Notes: generated by a model from the letters alone, not told the origin. Shown: positions 8,145-17,843, counted from the first letter of the stretch. The stretch: 64,000 nucleotides of DNA from Pseudomonas fluvialis (GCF_002234375.1 NZ_NMQV01000017.1:1-64000); one strand, 5' to 3'. Translations and numbers: made by a program.

Positions 8145-9176
8145 ATGAACGGACAGCACAACGCGGTTTACCCCAACACACCCGCCAGGCTCTTGGCCGA
8201 GGGCCAGCCGATCAGCGCAGCCGTGGCCGACCAGGCGGTGGAATGGCTGACCCTGCTGATGTCAGGCGCAACCAGCGCCCAGGAGCAGCTGGCCTGGCAA
8301 GCCTGGCGCGCCGCCAGCCCCGAGCACGAGCGCGCCTGGCGGCATATTGAGGCCATGACCGGACGGCTCAAGGCATTGCCGGCCAAGAGTGCCTACCAGA
8401 CGCTCTCGCCCTATGCCCGACAGACCACGCAGGCCAGCCGCCGCACGCTGCTGCGTTCGCTGTTCTGGGGTGGCCTGCTGGCCGGCTCCGGGCTGCTGGC
8501 CAGCCGCACCAGCACCTGGCAGGAACAGCTGGCCGAACACCGTACCGGCACAGGTGAGCAACGCCGCGTGACCCTCAGCGATGGCACCCACGTGACGCTC
8601 AACACCGCCACGGCGCTCGATCTGCAATTCGATGCGCAGACCCGCCTGCTGCACCTGCGCGCGGGCGAGATCATGATCGTCACCGCAGCGGCCCAGGGCC
8701 TGCAGCCTGTCGACCCACGTCCGCTGGAGGTGCAGACCGCGCAAGGGCGCATTCGCGCGCTGGGCACGCGTTTCAGCGTGCGCCAGGACGACGGCCATAC
8801 CCAGGTGGCCGTGCAGGAAAGCGCCGTACAGATCCACCCGACCCGCAGTGACCGCGTGCAAGTGCTACTGGCCGGGCAACGCACCGGCTTCAGCCGCACC
8901 CATATCGACCCACTGCGACCGCTGCATGAGGCTGATCTGGCCTGGACCCGTGGGCAGATCATTGCCGACGACATGCCCCTGGGCGCATTTATCGCCGAGC
9001 TTGATCGCTACCGCCCCGGTGTGCTGCGCTGCGATCCGCACGTGGCCGGGTTGCGCCTGTCCGGGGTATTCCCGGTGCACGACAGCGATCGCATTCTCGC
9101 CACGCTGCCCAGCGTGCTGCCAGTGCAAGTGCGCACGCGCAGCCGCTACTGGGTGCTGATCGAACAGGCCGGCTAA
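8145..9176 (+). CDS. FecR-type anti-sigma factor / sigma regulator
   Basis: A 343-residue membrane protein. The cytoplasmic N-terminal domain (QAVEWLTLLMSGATSAQEQ, DUF4880-like) binds the sigma factor. One transmembrane helix lies at about 103-120 (LFWGGLLAGSGLLA). The periplasmic FecR domain (GEQRRVTLSDGTHVTLNTAT) is followed by the C-terminal STN-contacting part. It relays the ligand-loaded state of the receptor to the sigma factor. The order sigma-fecR-receptor is that of classical iron cell-surface signalling. Confidence 0.9.
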   Translation: MNGQHNAVYPNTPARLLAEGQPISAAVADQAVEWLTLLMSGATSAQEQLAWQAWRAASPEHERAWRHIEAMTGRLKALPAKSAYQTLSPYARQTTQASRRTLLRSLFWGGLLAGSGLLASRTSTWQEQLAEHRTGTGEQRRVTLSDGTHVTLNTATALDLQFDAQTRLLHLRAGEIMIVTAAAQGLQPVDPRPLEVQTAQGRIRALGTRFSVRQDDGHTQVAVQESAVQIHPTRSDRVQVLLAGQRTGFSRTHIDPLRPLHEADLAWTRGQIIADDMPLGAFIAELDRYRPGVLRCDPHVAGLRLSGVFPVHDSDRILATLPSVLPVQVRTRSRYWVLIEQAG

Positions 9177-9297
9177 GCCGCGTTGCAGCGAATAGTCGAG
9201 CGCGACGAAAAATAATTCAGCCACGCACTGCCCGATTGCCATTCTCGCGGCACCTACACAGTAAGAACCTTATTCGCTTTCTGTGCCAGGAGCCCCC

Positions 9298-11760
9298 ATG
9301 CACCGTGCCAATCGCCCCGTGACGCCGCCGCGTCACACCGCGCACAACTTCCAACTGCGACCGAGTGGCCGCCTGCTCTTGGCCCTGGCCTGCAGCCTGG
9401 CCCTCCAGCAACTGCCGGGCGTGGCCCTGGCCGCAGACAGCACGCCCACCCAGCAGCAGGCGCAACAAGCCTACACGATTGCCGCCGGGCCTTTGGCGCC
9501 GGCGCTGCGTAGCCTTTCGAGCAGCGCCAACCTGCTGCTCAGCTTTACCGCCGAACAGACGGCCGACAAGGTGACTGCGGGCATTCAGGGCAACTTCACC
9601 GTACCCGAAGCACTGACCGCACTGCTGACCGGCACCGGCTTGCAAGCGCTACAGGTAGAGGATGGAGGCTATGTACTGCGACCTGCACCAGTGAACAGTG
9701 GCCGGGCTGCAGCACATACCGAACTGCCCGCCATGACCATTTCCGGCAAGGTCAGCCGTTATCAGAGCAGTGTGCCGGTAAGCAGCGCCACCCGCACCAA
9801 TGCCGATTCACTGGATGTGCCACAGACGGTCGATGCGGTGCCGGCCGCGGTGCTGCGTGATCGTGGCGCGCGCTCCATCAAGGAAGCTCTGGCCTACACC
9901 CCAGGCGTGACCAGCAGCACCGGCGAGGGCATTCGCGAACAGTTCATTATCCGTGGCTTCTCAGCTATTTCGGATACCTATGTAGACGGTATGCGCGATG
10001 GCGGTAATACCTTCCGCGACACCTTCAACCTAGAGCAGGTCGAAGTGGTCAAAGGCCCCAGCGGCGTGCTCTATGGCCGGGGCTCGGCCGGTGGCTTGAT
10101 CAACCTGGTGAGCAAGCGCCCGCACCAGCAAGCGCAGACGGACCTAGCGGCCAGTCTGGGTTCCTACGATGCCCGGCGCCTGACACTCGACGTCAACCAG
10201 CCGATCAGCGAAGCGGTGCAGGTGCGCATCAATGCCATGACCGACGAGGGCGACTCGTACCGCGACCAGGTCTGGTACAAGAAGCACGGCCTGGCGCTGG
10301 CTTCGACCCTGCGCTTCAACGATGACGTGACCCTCGATCTGCGCGCCCAGCACCTGGCGGATGAACGGGTATTCGACGCCGGTATTCCCGGGATCAACGG
10401 CAAGCCGGCGGATGTCTCGCGCTCGACCTATTACGGCTCGGCCAACCCTGGTGACAACGACAGCGGCACCAGCGCTGACAGCACCCTCCAGGCCGACCTC
10501 AAGGTGGATCTGAGCGACAGCCTGCAACTGCGCAACACACTGAGCTACCGCACCCTGGACCTTGAGCGTAACCAGACCACCATCAACCGCCTGCTGCTCA
10601 ACACCGCCACGCCCACCGTGCGCCGGTCGCGCAGCAACTTCGACAGCCAACAGACCGACCTGGCCAACAAGCTGGAGCTGAGCAAGCAGGTCGAGTGGCT
10701 GGGCATCCAGCACGAGCTGATGGTCGGCGCCGAGTACGCCATCGAGGAACGCGACACCCTGTCACGCGGCGGCGACCTGCCGGCCGCCTACAACATGTCG
10801 GTGTACAACCCGGTGCTCAAGACCGTGCCCTACAGCGCTGCCTCCGTGCGCCGCGATGGCATCTACGAAACCCACACCGCCGGTTATTACATCCAGGACC
10901 TGATGCGCTTCAACGAGCACTGGGTGATGCTGCTGGGCCTACGCGAAGATCAGCTGGAACGCGACTTCGACAACCGCGTGGGCAGTGATTACAGCCGCGA
11001 TGATGATTACCGCAGCCCGCGCGCCGGCCTGGTCTATCAGCCCAATGACTGGTCGTCCTACTACCTGTCCGCCTCGCGCTCCTACCAGCCTGGCAGCGCC
11101 ACCGGGGTGATCGATCCGGGCAACGCGATTCAGCCGCCGGAGATCACCACCAGCTATGAGCTGGGCAGCAAGCTGCGCCTGAACGACGGTGCCTTGGAGC
11201 TGGGCCTGAGCCTGTTCCAGATAGTCAAGGAAAACGTGCCGACCCGTGACCCCAGTAACCCCAGTGGTCCGGCATTGTATGTCGGTGAAATCACTGCCGA
11301 AGGCGTCGAGCTGTCGGCCCTCGGCGACCTCGGCCACGGCCTGAGCCTGCAGGGCGGGATCACCTACTTGGATGCACGGGTGACCCAATCAAATAACACC
11401 ACCGCCCCGGCGATCACTCCGACGCAACCGGCCACCCCCCTGGAAGGCAAACGGGCGGCTAACGCACCACGTTTTAGCGCCACGCTGTGGGGCGTCAAAG
11501 AGCTGGGTAGCGGCTGGCGCGTCGGCCTCGGCGTCCGCCACCAGACGGATTCCTTCGCCTCGACCACCAACGCTGTCACTCTGCCGGCCTACACCGTATT
11601 GGATGCCGGGCTATTCCATGAGCGCGGCCCCTGGGCGTTTGCCCTTAACGCCCGCAACCTGGGCGATAAGCCCTATTACGAGTCGGCCACCAATGACCTC
11701 GGCATCCTGCCGGGCGAACCGCGTTCGCTGCAATTCAGCACCAGCTACCGCTTTGAGTGA
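9298..11760 (+). CDS. TonB-dependent siderophore receptor with STN signalling domain
   Basis: An 820-residue outer-membrane receptor. It has a long signal peptide (to about residue 48, VALAADS), an STN domain at about 58-125 (YTIAAGPLAPALRSLSSSAN), a TonB-box-like ELPAMTISG, a plug domain (VPQTVDAVPAAVLRDRGARS, GPSGVLYGRGSAGGLINL) and a 22-strand barrel to the C-terminal SYRFE. The STN extension marks it as a transducer that signals to the upstream FecR/sigma pair. The siderophore is not identifiable by eye; the plug is closest to FhuE/FoxA/FpvA-type receptors. AGGAG at 9287-9291 supports the ATG at 9298. Confidence 0.9.
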   Translation: MHRANRPVTPPRHTAHNFQLRPSGRLLLALACSLALQQLPGVALAADSTPTQQQAQQAYTIAAGPLAPALRSLSSSANLLLSFTAEQTADKVTAGIQGNFTVPEALTALLTGTGLQALQVEDGGYVLRPAPVNSGRAAAHTELPAMTISGKVSRYQSSVPVSSATRTNADSLDVPQTVDAVPAAVLRDRGARSIKEALAYTPGVTSSTGEGIREQFIIRGFSAISDTYVDGMRDGGNTFRDTFNLEQVEVVKGPSGVLYGRGSAGGLINLVSKRPHQQAQTDLAASLGSYDARRLTLDVNQPISEAVQVRINAMTDEGDSYRDQVWYKKHGLALASTLRFNDDVTLDLRAQHLADERVFDAGIPGINGKPADVSRSTYYGSANPGDNDSGTSADSTLQADLKVDLSDSLQLRNTLSYRTLDLERNQTTINRLLLNTATPTVRRSRSNFDSQQTDLANKLELSKQVEWLGIQHELMVGAEYAIEERDTLSRGGDLPAAYNMSVYNPVLKTVPYSAASVRRDGIYETHTAGYYIQDLMRFNEHWVMLLGLREDQLERDFDNRVGSDYSRDDDYRSPRAGLVYQPNDWSSYYLSASRSYQPGSATGVIDPGNAIQPPEITTSYELGSKLRLNDGALELGLSLFQIVKENVPTRDPSNPSGPALYVGEITAEGVELSALGDLGHGLSLQGGITYLDARVTQSNNTTAPAITPTQPATPLEGKRAANAPRFSATLWGVKELGSGWRVGLGVRHQTDSFASTTNAVTLPAYTVLDAGLFHERGPWAFALNARNLGDKPYYESATNDLGILPGEPRSLQFSTSYRFE

Positions 11761-11767
11761 GGCCGTC

Positions 11768-12064
11768 ATGCACCTGCGCGATGTTATCCAACCGGCCACG
11801 ACGGCTACCCACGTTGTCGGCCTGTGTGCGCTGGCCTATTTCGCCAGCGCACAACTGGTTGGCCTGAGCGGCATGCTGACCTGGTGGGCCGGCATGAGCC
11901 AAGGCGATGCGGTGATGCTGGCGCTCATGCTCGGCTTCATTTACCTGTTGCTGTTACTGCTCTGGGGCTTTTCCCGCGAGCGCCGGCGTAACGCCTGGCT
12001 GTTGCTCGGCGGCCTGAGCCTGCTCGCCTGGGGCACGCCCCTGCTGCTGCAGGTGCAAGCATGA
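11768..12064 (+). CDS. DUF3649 small membrane protein
   Basis: A 98-residue protein with about three hydrophobic helices (VVGLCALAYFASAQLVGLSG, DAVMLALMLGFIYLLLLLLW, NAWLLLGGLSLLAW). It fits DUF3649, a family found between TonB receptors and PepSY proteins and often called an iron-uptake protein. It starts 7 bp after the receptor stop and overlaps the PepSY gene by 4 bp (ATGA), so it is translationally coupled. Confidence 0.8.
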   Translation: MHLRDVIQPATTATHVVGLCALAYFASAQLVGLSGMLTWWAGMSQGDAVMLALMLGFIYLLLLLLWGFSRERRRNAWLLLGGLSLLAWGTPLLLQVQA

Positions 12065-13656
12065 AAACAGGATTCAGAAGCCGTATGGGCGAGTTGCACA
12101 CCTGGGCCGGCGTGTTGCTCGGCGTCTTGCTGTTCGCCGTATTCTGGACCGGCAGCCTGTCGGTGTTCGACAAGGAAATCGACCGCTGGATGATGCCCAG
12201 CACCCGCCTGCACTGGGATGACAGCATGCAGCGGCCGTCGCTGGACCGTGACATTCGCCCACTGCTGGAACAACGCGCTGCCAACGCGCCTGTCTGGACC
12301 ATCATCCTGCCCCTGGAACGCACACCGTTTCTGACCCTCACTTACGGCAGCGAAGAGTCGCGCAAGAGCAGCCGCGACCTGTTCCACCCGATTACCCTAG
12401 AGCCGCTGGCCAAGCCGTTGACCCTGGGGGCCAGTGGCTTTATCTACCCCTTCCACCACAACCTGACGCTGCGCTACAAAAACATCGGTGCCTGGCTGGT
12501 GGGCATCGCCGGCATGGCCATGCTCTGCCTGCTGGTGTCCGGCGTGGTCATCCACCGCAAGCTGTTCAGCGAGTTCTTCACCCTGCGTCTGCACCGCGCC
12601 TTTGGCCGCAGCACCCTGGATGTGCATAACGTCGCCGGCGTGGCGCTGCTGCCGTTCCACCTGCTGATCACCCTGTCCGGGCTGATTGTCGCGTTCGCCA
12701 TCTACTACCCGGATGCGCCGCAACACACCTACCGCGAACAGGTGCAAAGCGGTGTCAGCGCCGAACGCGCCTTCCTCGGCGAAGCACTCGGGCGTATCCG
12801 CCTGCGGGCCGCCAAAGAGCCGGGCGAACTGGCACCGTTGGAGCCCATGGTGGCCAAGGCTGAGCAGCACTGGGGGCCGGGCTCGGTGTACCTGCTGCGG
12901 GTCAACAATCCCAAGGATGCCAACGGCAATGTGCTGCTGCGCCGCACCAGCCACAGCAGCGTGACCAAGGACATCGACAACTTCCGCTTTGCCAATGTCA
13001 GCGGTGAGGTCATGGGCCGCTTTCAGGCCTCAGCCATGGTGAACACCTGGAACTTCATCGCCGGCCTGCACTACATCCAGTTCCGCCACGACGCCCTGCG
13101 CTGGCTGTACTTCCTCGGCGGGCTGGGCGGCTGTGTGGTGATCGCTACCGGGCTGTTCTTCTGGACCCAGGCCCGGCGCAAGAAGCAGCAGCGCCACGGC
13201 CATCTCGGTGTCTCGCTGCTGGATGCCCTGAGCATTGCCGGTGTGTGCGGGGTGATTCTCGCCACCCTGGCGTTTCTGCTCGCCAACCGCTGCCTGCCCA
13301 TGCAGGAGCAGCTGTTTGGCCTGGGCCGCGCCCGCGTCGAAATCCTGAGTTTCTATGCCCTGTGGCTCGTGGCGAGCGCCCATGCCGTTTGGCGCGTGAT
13401 GCGGGACCAACGCCTCGGTTACCTGCACGCCTGGCGTGAGCAGTGCACGGCGATTGCGCTGCTGGCCGTGCTGGCCGTTCTGGCCAACTGGCTGACCACC
13501 GGCGATCACCTGCTGGCCACCCTGCGCAGCGGTAACGGCCCGGTGGCCGGCACCGACCTGTGCCTGCTCGCTGCAGCCGCACTCGCCCTGTTGGCCGCGC
13601 ACAAGCTGCGCCGCCGCGTGCCACAGGAAGAAACGCTGGAGGTCGCCCATGTCTGA
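12061..13656 (+). CDS. PepSY-associated TM helix protein (siderophore-iron reductase type)
   Basis: A 531-residue inner-membrane protein of the PepSY_TM family. The first helix is near residues 13-33 (HTWAGVLLGVLLFAVFWTGS), with further helices around 145-170, 195-220, 340-365 and several more in the C-terminal half, and conserved His residues (HTWAG, HNLTLRYK, HNVAGVALLPFHL) suited to heme or metal binding. Such proteins beside siderophore receptors are thought to reduce or release iron from siderophores in the periplasm. The DUF3325 gene overlaps its end by 8 bp. Confidence 0.85.
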   Translation: MKTGFRSRMGELHTWAGVLLGVLLFAVFWTGSLSVFDKEIDRWMMPSTRLHWDDSMQRPSLDRDIRPLLEQRAANAPVWTIILPLERTPFLTLTYGSEESRKSSRDLFHPITLEPLAKPLTLGASGFIYPFHHNLTLRYKNIGAWLVGIAGMAMLCLLVSGVVIHRKLFSEFFTLRLHRAFGRSTLDVHNVAGVALLPFHLLITLSGLIVAFAIYYPDAPQHTYREQVQSGVSAERAFLGEALGRIRLRAAKEPGELAPLEPMVAKAEQHWGPGSVYLLRVNNPKDANGNVLLRRTSHSSVTKDIDNFRFANVSGEVMGRFQASAMVNTWNFIAGLHYIQFRHDALRWLYFLGGLGGCVVIATGLFFWTQARRKKQQRHGHLGVSLLDALSIAGVCGVILATLAFLLANRCLPMQEQLFGLGRARVEILSFYALWLVASAHAVWRVMRDQRLGYLHAWREQCTAIALLAVLAVLANWLTTGDHLLATLRSGNGPVAGTDLCLLAAAALALLAAHKLRRRVPQEETLEVAHV

Positions 13657-14020
13657 CGCCGCTCTGTACTCACTGTTGGCCCTGCTGCTGGCAGTGCTGG
13701 GCTTTGCCTGGCTCGCCCTGGCCTTGCCCAACCATTGGCGTCAGGTACACGGCAGCCTGCCACTGACTGCGCCGCGGCAAGCCATCCTGCGCAGCGGCGC
13801 CAGCCTGATGCTCGGGCTGTCATTGCTGTGTAGCCTGGCGGGCGATTCGCCGGCCATGGCTATTCTGCTGTGGCTGATGCTGCTATCAAGCGCGATTGTC
13901 GTAGTGGCCTGCCTACTCGCTTGCCAGCCGCGCTGGCTTCATACGATTACTCTGCTGACATTACTAGCTTTTGCTGGGCTGATCATCGCCGGGGTGGTGG
14001 GGCTGAAGATGGCCGGTTGA
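13649..14020 (+). CDS. DUF3325 membrane protein
   Basis: A 123-residue protein with four hydrophobic helices and the ALPNHWRQV motif near the second turn, as in DUF3325 proteins that close TonB-receptor/PepSY operons. It overlaps the preceding gene, which supports one transcript from the sigma-factor-controlled promoter. The molecular function is unknown. Confidence 0.8.
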   Translation: MSDAALYSLLALLLAVLGFAWLALALPNHWRQVHGSLPLTAPRQAILRSGASLMLGLSLLCSLAGDSPAMAILLWLMLLSSAIVVVACLLACQPRWLHTITLLTLLAFAGLIIAGVVGLKMAG

Positions 14021-14027
14021 GGATGAC

Positions 14028-15230
14028 CTACAGGCTGCTGTGGGTGATGCCGAACGGGTCTGGCCAGTGCTGCCAGGCGGCCTCGCCGGCGGCCATTTCC
14101 GTGTCGTCGAGCAGGCAGGCATCCAGTTCGGCGTGCAGCCGGGCAAAGTCGATGTGCTGGCCGATAAACACCAGTTCCTGGCGGCAGTCGCCGCTCTCGG
14201 CCTGCCACTCGCGCTGGATGGCCCGCAGCGAGTCGTCATCGGTTGGCCAGTCTTCGCGCGGCGTGTAGCGCCACCAGCGACCGGCGTAGCCATGGCGCAA
14301 CAGGCCGCCGGCCTGCGACCAGCTGCATACTTCCTCGGCTCGGTTGGCCAGCCAGAAGTAGCCCTTGGAGCGCAGCAGGCGGCCGTTGTCCCATTCGCGG
14401 GCGACGAAGTCATGGAAGCGTTGTGGATGGAACGGGCGGCGGGCGCGGTAGGCTTGCGAGCGGATGGCGTAGGTCTGGCTTTCCGGGATATGTTCGCCGC
14501 GCAGTTCCTTGAGCCAGCCGGGGGCCTGGGCAGCGCGCGCGAAGTCGAAGCGCCCGGTGTTGAGCAGGCGTGACAAGGGTACCTGGCCCATGACCATCGG
14601 GTAGATCTCGGCGTGTGGGTTGAGGCCGGCGAGAATCGCCTGCAACTCCTCGCGTTCGGCCTTGGAAATCAGGTCGCACTTGCTGATCAGGATGACGTCG
14701 GCAAATTCCACCTGGTCGATCAGCAGATCGGTCACGGCACGCTCCTCTTCGGCATCGTGCGCGCCCAGGCGGCTGGGCAGGTCTTCAGCGGCCTGGTAGT
14801 CGCGCAGGAAGTTCACGCCATCGACCACCGTGACCAGGGTATCCAGGCGCGCCAGGTCGGCCAGGCTGTGGCCTTGCTGGTCGCGGAAGGTGAAGGTTTC
14901 CGCCACCGGCAGCGGCTCGGAAATTCCGCTGGACTCGATCAGCAGGTAGTCGAAGCGCCCTTCGCGGGCCAACTGGCTGACCTGCTCCAGCAGGTCTTCG
15001 CGCAGGGTGCAGCAGATACAGCCGTTACTCAGCTCGACCAGGCGTTCCTCGCCGTGTTGCAGGCTCACGCCCTGGCGCAGGTCGCTGGCATCGATATTCA
15101 CTTCGTTCATGTCGTTGACGATCACCGCGACCCGCAGGTTTTCACGGTTGCGCAACAGGTGGCCAAGCAGGGTGCTTTTGCCGGCGCCAAGAAAGCCGGA
15201 GAGCAGGGTGACAGGAAGACGCGGGTGCAT
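14028..15230 (-). CDS. Zur-regulated COG0523 GTPase (zinc metallochaperone type)
   Basis: A 400-residue G3E GTPase. Walker [10 protein letters not shown] is at residues 11-19, the Zn-binding [10 protein letters not shown] at about 72-81, a Walker B-like [12 protein letters not shown] follows, and there is a large C-terminal CobW_C domain. It diverges from folE2 across a Zur-like box, the context of ZigA/YeiR-type zinc chaperones used under zinc starvation. It is longer than the family member at 3553-4530 and only distantly similar to it. Confidence 0.85.
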   Translation of the reverse strand: MHPRLPVTLLSGFLGAGKSTLLGHLLRNRENLRVAVIVNDMNEVNIDASDLRQGVSLQHGEERLVELSNGCICCTLREDLLEQVSQLAREGRFDYLLIESSGISEPLPVAETFTFRDQQGHSLADLARLDTLVTVVDGVNFLRDYQAAEDLPSRLGAHDAEEERAVTDLLIDQVEFADVILISKCDLISKAEREELQAILAGLNPHAEIYPMVMGQVPLSRLLNTGRFDFARAAQAPGWLKELRGEHIPESQTYAIRSQAYRARRPFHPQRFHDFVAREWDNGRLLRSKGYFWLANRAEEVCSWSQAGGLLRHGYAGRWWRYTPREDWPTDDDSLRAIQREWQAESGDCRQELVFIGQHIDFARLHAELDACLLDDTEMAAGEAAWQHWPDPFGITHSSL

Positions 15231-15274
15231 GGGGGCCTCGTGAGGGGAGCAGGATCGCCGGGAAGGTTTTCTAT

Positions 15275-15287
15275 GTTATAACATAAC
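15275..15287. promoter_or_regulatory. putative Zur box
   Basis: GTTATAACATAAC is close to the gammaproteobacterial Zur core GTTATA-N-TATAAC. It sits between the divergent COG0523 and folE2 genes, 45 bp and 31 bp from their starts, so one repressor site could shut both off when zinc is ample. Confidence 0.75.
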
Positions 15288-15317
15288 ACTTTACCTGTCC
15301 GGGCTCGATAACCACGC

Positions 15318-16217
15318 ATGACCACCCTGAAACTTCCCGATATTGCCGCGCAAGGTGCCACGCTCCAGCAGACCCTGAGCTGGGTTGGCATGCGCGAGAT
15401 TGCCATTCCCCTGCTGCTGGACGACCAGCGCCTGGCAGCGCGCGCGCATGCCGGGGTCAGCCTGGACCAGGCGGATGCGCGCGGCATCCATATGTCGCGC
15501 CTGTACCTGGCGTTGCAGGTGCTTGAGCATGAGCCGCTTACCCCGGCTGTGCTGCAACGGCTGCTGCAACAGTTCCTGAGCAGTCATCAGGGGTTGTCGC
15601 AACGCGCCTACCTGGAGCTGGAGATTGACTGGCTGCTGCGCCGGCCGGCGTTGCTCAGCCCGCTGCAGGGCTGGAAGCACTACCCCCTGCAGGTGCGTGC
15701 GCAGCGTGATGAACAGGGGTTCCACGTGGAACTGCAGGTGCAGATTGCCTATTCCTCGACCTGCCCCTGCTCGGCCGCCCTGGCCCGCCAGCTGATTCAG
15801 GAGCAGTTTGCCGCAGACTTTGCCGAGCAGCCCTTGCAGGCCGAGGCCGTACGCCAGTGGCTGGGCAGCAGCCAGGGCATCCTGGCTACCCCGCACAGCC
15901 AACGCAGCCAGGCACAGGTTGCGGTGCAGCTACAGATGCCGCAGGACGAACTGCCGGCGCGCCGTCTGCTGGAGGCTTGCGAAGCCGCGCTGGGCACCGC
16001 CGTGCAGACCGCGGTCAAGCGCGCCGACGAACAGGCCTTTGCCCTGGCCAACGGGCAGAATCTGATGTTCTGCGAAGACGCCGCGCGGCGCCTGCATGGT
16101 TGCCTGCTCGATCAGCCGGGCCTGAGCGGCTTCCAGGTGCGCGTGGTGCATGCCGAGAGCCTGCATGCCCACGACGCGGTGGCGTGCAGCCGGCATAACT
16201 GGCAGGTACGCGATTAA
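15318..16217 (+). CDS. folE2: GTP cyclohydrolase FolE2 (type IB)
   Basis: A 299-residue GTP cyclohydrolase IB, which makes 7,8-dihydroneopterin triphosphate for folate synthesis and, unlike FolE, does not depend on zinc. The SSTCPCSAAL segment (about residue 150) carries the family's active-site Cys. Placement behind a Zur box fits its role as the zinc-sparing substitute for FolE. The stop overlaps that of the convergent norR by 4 bp. Confidence 0.9.
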   Translation: MTTLKLPDIAAQGATLQQTLSWVGMREIAIPLLLDDQRLAARAHAGVSLDQADARGIHMSRLYLALQVLEHEPLTPAVLQRLLQQFLSSHQGLSQRAYLELEIDWLLRRPALLSPLQGWKHYPLQVRAQRDEQGFHVELQVQIAYSSTCPCSAALARQLIQEQFAADFAEQPLQAEAVRQWLGSSQGILATPHSQRSQAQVAVQLQMPQDELPARRLLEACEAALGTAVQTAVKRADEQAFALANGQNLMFCEDAARRLHGCLLDQPGLSGFQVRVVHAESLHAHDAVACSRHNWQVRD

Positions 16218-17770
16218 TCCTTGAGCCCCAGGCGCTGGGCCAGGCGATGCAGGTTGGCGCGGTCGACGCGCAGCTCGCGGGCCACCGCCGCCCAGTTGCC
16301 CTGCTGGCGTTGCAGGGCGCCGGAAAGTAGCTGGCGCTGGTAGTCATCCACCGCCTGGCGCAGGTCGCGGATTGGCGCGGCCGGCATCGGCGGATCGGCG
16401 GGGCAGGGCTGGCAGGGCCGGGTATGTGGCAGGTCGAGGTCGCTGGCCTCGATGCTGAGGATATCCGGGCGCTCGCCGCGCTGCCGGCCTAGCGCCTTGA
16501 GCGCGGCGCGGCCGATCAGGTGTTCCAGCTCGCGCACATTGCCCGGCCAGTGGTAGGCCAGCAGGGCGCTGTGTGCCGGCAGGCTGAGGCACAGCCCGCG
16601 CAGATGCAGGCGCGGGCGATTCTGCTCGAGGAAAAAACCGGCCAGCAGCAACACGTCGCGGCCGCGCTCGCGGAGCGGCGGTACGTGCAGCGGGTAGGCG
16701 CTGAGGCGGTGGTAGAGATCGGCGCGCAGGCGCCCGGCCTGTACTTCTTCGGGCAGATTGCGGTTGCTGGCTGCCAGTACACGCACATCCACCTGGTGCT
16801 CGCGGTCCGAGCCGACCCGCTGCAGCTGGCCGCTCTGCAGCACTCGCAGCAGCTTGGCCTGTACGCTGAGTGGCAGCTCGCCGACTTCATCGAGGAACAG
16901 CGTGCCGCCGTGGGCCAGCTCGAACTTGCCGCGCCGCTCGCTGTGTGCCCCGGAGAACGCGCCGCGCACATGGCCGAACAATTCGCTTTCCACCAGGGTT
17001 TCCGGCAGTGCGGCGCAGTTGATGCTGATCAGCGGCTTGCTGGCGCGCGGCGAGCTGCGCTGGATGGCCAGTGCCACCAGTTCCTTGCCTACCCCGGTTT
17101 CCCCGCTGATCAGCACCGGCAGCTCACTCTTGCCGAGCAGGTTGATTTCTTCCTGCAGGCGCTGCATCGCCGAACTGTTGCCGATCAGTTCGCGTGGCGC
17201 GACCTGTCCGGCGACCTGGCGATAGCTCTCCGCCAGGCGATGCTGGTCGTCGGCACGCTGCTGCAGGCTGCTCAGGCGTTCGCCGGCTTTCACCGTGGCG
17301 GCGGCCAGGCGGGCCACGGCATCCAGCTGGTCGAGGGCGATGCGCCCGAAGCAGCGCGCATCCAGGGCGTCCAGGGTCAGCAGGCCCCACGGCCGTTCGT
17401 CGATATACAGCGGGCAACCCAGGCAGTCATGCACGGCCAGCTGCGGATGAGGGCCTTCGACCAGGCCATCGTAGGGATCGGGCAGCGTGCAGTCGGCAGC
17501 GAAGCGCATGGCCCGGCCATTGTCGAGCAGCGCCGCCAGGCGCGGGTGCTCGTCGAGGCGAAAACGCCGGCCCAGGGCATCGGCCGACAGGCCGCGCACC
17601 GCCAGCGGCACCAGTTGCTCGTCCTCCAGGCGCAACAGGGCGATCGCGTCGCAAGGCATGAGCTGTTGCAGGGCCTGCAGCAGGCGGCTGTAGCGCTCGT
17701 CCTGGGGCATGTCGCGGGCCAGGTCATCGAGCAGGGGCAGCAGAACCGGAATCAAGGGACTGGGGGTCAT
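16214..17770 (-). CDS. norR: NO-responsive sigma-54 activator NorR
   Basis: A 518-residue enhancer-binding protein: a GAF sensor (about 20-165), an AAA+ domain (Walker A GETGVGKE at 223-230, GGTLFLDEVGEL Walker B) and a C-terminal Fis-type HTH (NWAAVARELRVDRANLHRLA). GAF residues matching the non-heme iron ligands of E. coli NorR are present (LPDPYDG, VHDCLGC, LTLDALD). The sigma-54 contact loop reads GAFSGA (270-275) instead of GAFTGA. MTPSPLIPV at 17770 is taken as the start because E. coli NorR begins at the same point of the alignment. It diverges from a glycine-zipper gene with candidate NorR sites between them. Confidence 0.88.
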   Translation of the reverse strand: MTPSPLIPVLLPLLDDLARDMPQDERYSRLLQALQQLMPCDAIALLRLEDEQLVPLAVRGLSADALGRRFRLDEHPRLAALLDNGRAMRFAADCTLPDPYDGLVEGPHPQLAVHDCLGCPLYIDERPWGLLTLDALDARCFGRIALDQLDAVARLAAATVKAGERLSSLQQRADDQHRLAESYRQVAGQVAPRELIGNSSAMQRLQEEINLLGKSELPVLISGETGVGKELVALAIQRSSPRASKPLISINCAALPETLVESELFGHVRGAFSGAHSERRGKFELAHGGTLFLDEVGELPLSVQAKLLRVLQSGQLQRVGSDREHQVDVRVLAASNRNLPEEVQAGRLRADLYHRLSAYPLHVPPLRERGRDVLLLAGFFLEQNRPRLHLRGLCLSLPAHSALLAYHWPGNVRELEHLIGRAALKALGRQRGERPDILSIEASDLDLPHTRPCQPCPADPPMPAAPIRDLRQAVDDYQRQLLSGALQRQQGNWAAVARELRVDRANLHRLAQRLGLKD

Positions 17771-17784
17771 ATCGACAACCTGTT

Positions 17785-17820
17785 GTGCGTTTAACAGCAA
17801 AACCGTGTTGTTCCCTTAAC
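17785..17820. promoter_or_regulatory. two putative NorR-type GT-N7-AC sites
   Basis: GTGCGTTTAAC (17785-17795) and GTTCCCTTAAC (17810-17820) both fit GT-N7-AC and lie in a 14-nt direct repeat (TTGTGCGTTTAACA and TTGTTCCCTTAACA, 25 bp apart). They sit just upstream of norR and of the candidate sigma-54 promoter facing the glycine-zipper gene. The motif is short, so chance cannot be excluded. Confidence 0.45.
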
Positions 17821-17843
17821 ACATGCATCAGCAAACTACTGAT

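Noticed and set aside
9206..9216. Second Fur box before the TonB receptor (AAAAATAATTC)
   Set aside because: Too few matches and no dyad; the receptor is more likely driven by the sigma factor.
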